A stretch of 64,000 nucleotides of DNA from assembly GCF_900115635.1 (NCBI RefSeq), contig NZ_FOXE01000009.1:1-64000 (forward strand), given 5' to 3'. Below the pieces are notes generated by a model, which saw only the letters and a program-made list of their open reading frames with translations, was not told where the DNA came from and did not search any database. A program made the translations under genes and the position numbers. This document shows, in pieces, positions 63,492 to 64,000 of the stretch. Each line of letters starts with the position of its first letter. The stretch's first letter is position 1. The DNA comes from Oscillibacter sp. PC13. GTDB lineage: Bacteria > Bacillota > Clostridia > Oscillospirales > Oscillospiraceae.

Positions 63492-63641
63492 ATCTGCTGA
63501 AGCCTGGTAAGACAGCAGGACGCAGTGGATGCTACAGAGCGTTCTTGCCGTAACTGTCCTTCAGTATACATCCGAATGTACAAAAGGAGGGAGAACTTTC
63601 GATTGTGGCGTGAAAGAGAACAGGGAAACCGTAAAACCCAT

Positions 63642-63683
63642 AAAGAAGCACCGGAAAAGACGCAGCTGTTCCGGTGCTTCTTT
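63642..63683 (-). terminator. Terminator of the DUF554 gene
   Basis: AAAGAAGCACCGGAA and TTCCGGTGCTTCTTT form a long perfect stem that overlaps the gene's stop. The 150 bases between the rplL terminator and this stem show no supported gene. Confidence 0.8.
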
Positions 63684-64000
63684 CACATGACCATACACAA
63701 AAAGATGGGGAGAATGCAGGCAGGCACCAGATTCATTACTTTGATTTTTGTGCAGCCAAGCATATTAAACGCCAGAGCCGCAATCAGCAAGGAACCCACA
63801 CAAGTCATCTCGGCAATTACCGCCTTGCCCAGGTAGGGGGAGATGAAGGAGGCCAGAACAGCAATGGTCCCCTGATAGAGGAAAACAGCCACAGCGGAGA
63901 AGGCCACGCCAATGCCCAGGGAGGAGGAGAACACAATAGCGCTGATGCCGTCCAGCAGGGACTTGGCAAAGAGCGTGGTGTGGTCTCCGGTCAAACCGTC
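63683..64000 (-). CDS. DUF554 (YdfK-like) membrane protein, truncated at window edge
   Basis: The last ~105 residues, continuing beyond the window end. LDGISAIVFSSSLGIGVAFSAV, YLGKAVIAEMTCVGSLLIAALAFNMLG and IKVMNLVPACILPIFL show at least three membrane helices and match the DUF554 family of unknown function, often annotated as a putative transporter. It converges on rplL. Confidence 0.85.
   Translation of the reverse strand, partial: DGLTGDHTTLFAKSLLDGISAIVFSSSLGIGVAFSAVAVFLYQGTIAVLASFISPYLGKAVIAEMTCVGSLLIAALAFNMLGCTKIKVMNLVPACILPIFLCMVM

Noticed and set aside
63525-63836. 103-codon plus-strand frame opposite the DUF554 gene
   Set aside because: Crosses a terminator stem and is antisense to a recognisable membrane protein.

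Overview
This window is a piece of a Gram-positive, low-to-mid GC Clostridia chromosome, most likely from the Oscillospirales (Oscillospiraceae-like gut anaerobes). The reasons are a PolC-type replicative polymerase alongside DnaE, the rapZ-yvcK-whiA cluster, HPr kinase, a SpoIVFA/SpoIVFB-like sporulation pair, the RbgA GTPase, the DUF4364 and C_GCAxxG_C_C families, sigma-A promoters with 17-base spacers, and strong GGAGG ribosome binding sites. No tRNA, rRNA, CRISPR array or intact insertion sequence is visible.

Layout. Bases 1-3520 are accessory: the 3' end of a phage-type DUF4417 gene, a PadR regulator paired with a SEDS (FtsW/RodA-like) membrane protein, and a decayed mobile-element fragment (a 58-residue element protein next to a possible conjugation ATPase tail). 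Bases 3813-8860 carry a secreted alkaline phosphatase, a YibE/F membrane protein, a SpoIVFA/SpoIVFB-like protease pair and rplS. Bases 9014-16621 carry two tandem signal peptidases, rbgA, rnhB, a YraN nuclease, thrC, a small zinc-ribbon membrane protein, a phosphoesterase and trigger factor. Bases 16918-21956 are the protein quality-control block clpP-clpX-lon-engB, which follows trigger factor.

Bases 22213-32710 form one long same-strand run, pyrH-frr-uppS-cdsA-dxr-rseP-ispG-(small membrane ORF)-polC, joining ribosome recycling, isoprenoid and lipid carrier synthesis, phospholipid precursor synthesis and DNA replication. On the minus strand follow a thioesterase, the polyamine transporter potABCD and an RluA-type pseudouridine synthase. 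A second plus-strand block holds DUF177, rpmF, der, plsY and gpsA, with rpmB on the opposite strand.

Bases 43272-53673 hold hprK-glcK-murB-rapZ-yvcK-whiA, two small proteins and dnaE: carbon signalling, cell-wall precursor supply and division control. After that come DUF4364, a YerB-like DUF3048 lipoprotein, a cysteine-rich orphan with a candidate late-sporulation promoter, gdhA, a phosphoribosyltransferase and ruvX. The window closes with the translation cluster rpmG-secE-nusG-rplK-rplA-rplJ-rplL, which has recognisable L1-type and L10 leader RNAs, and a truncated DUF554 gene facing it. Unusually, rplL ends in a strong terminator and is not followed by rpoB.

Most of the window is conserved housekeeping DNA. 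The least explained parts are the PadR/SEDS module, the nested start in the DUF4417 gene, the cysteine-rich protein at 55866-56705, the roughly 450-base gap at 13954-14401, and the short stretch before the terminator at 6654.
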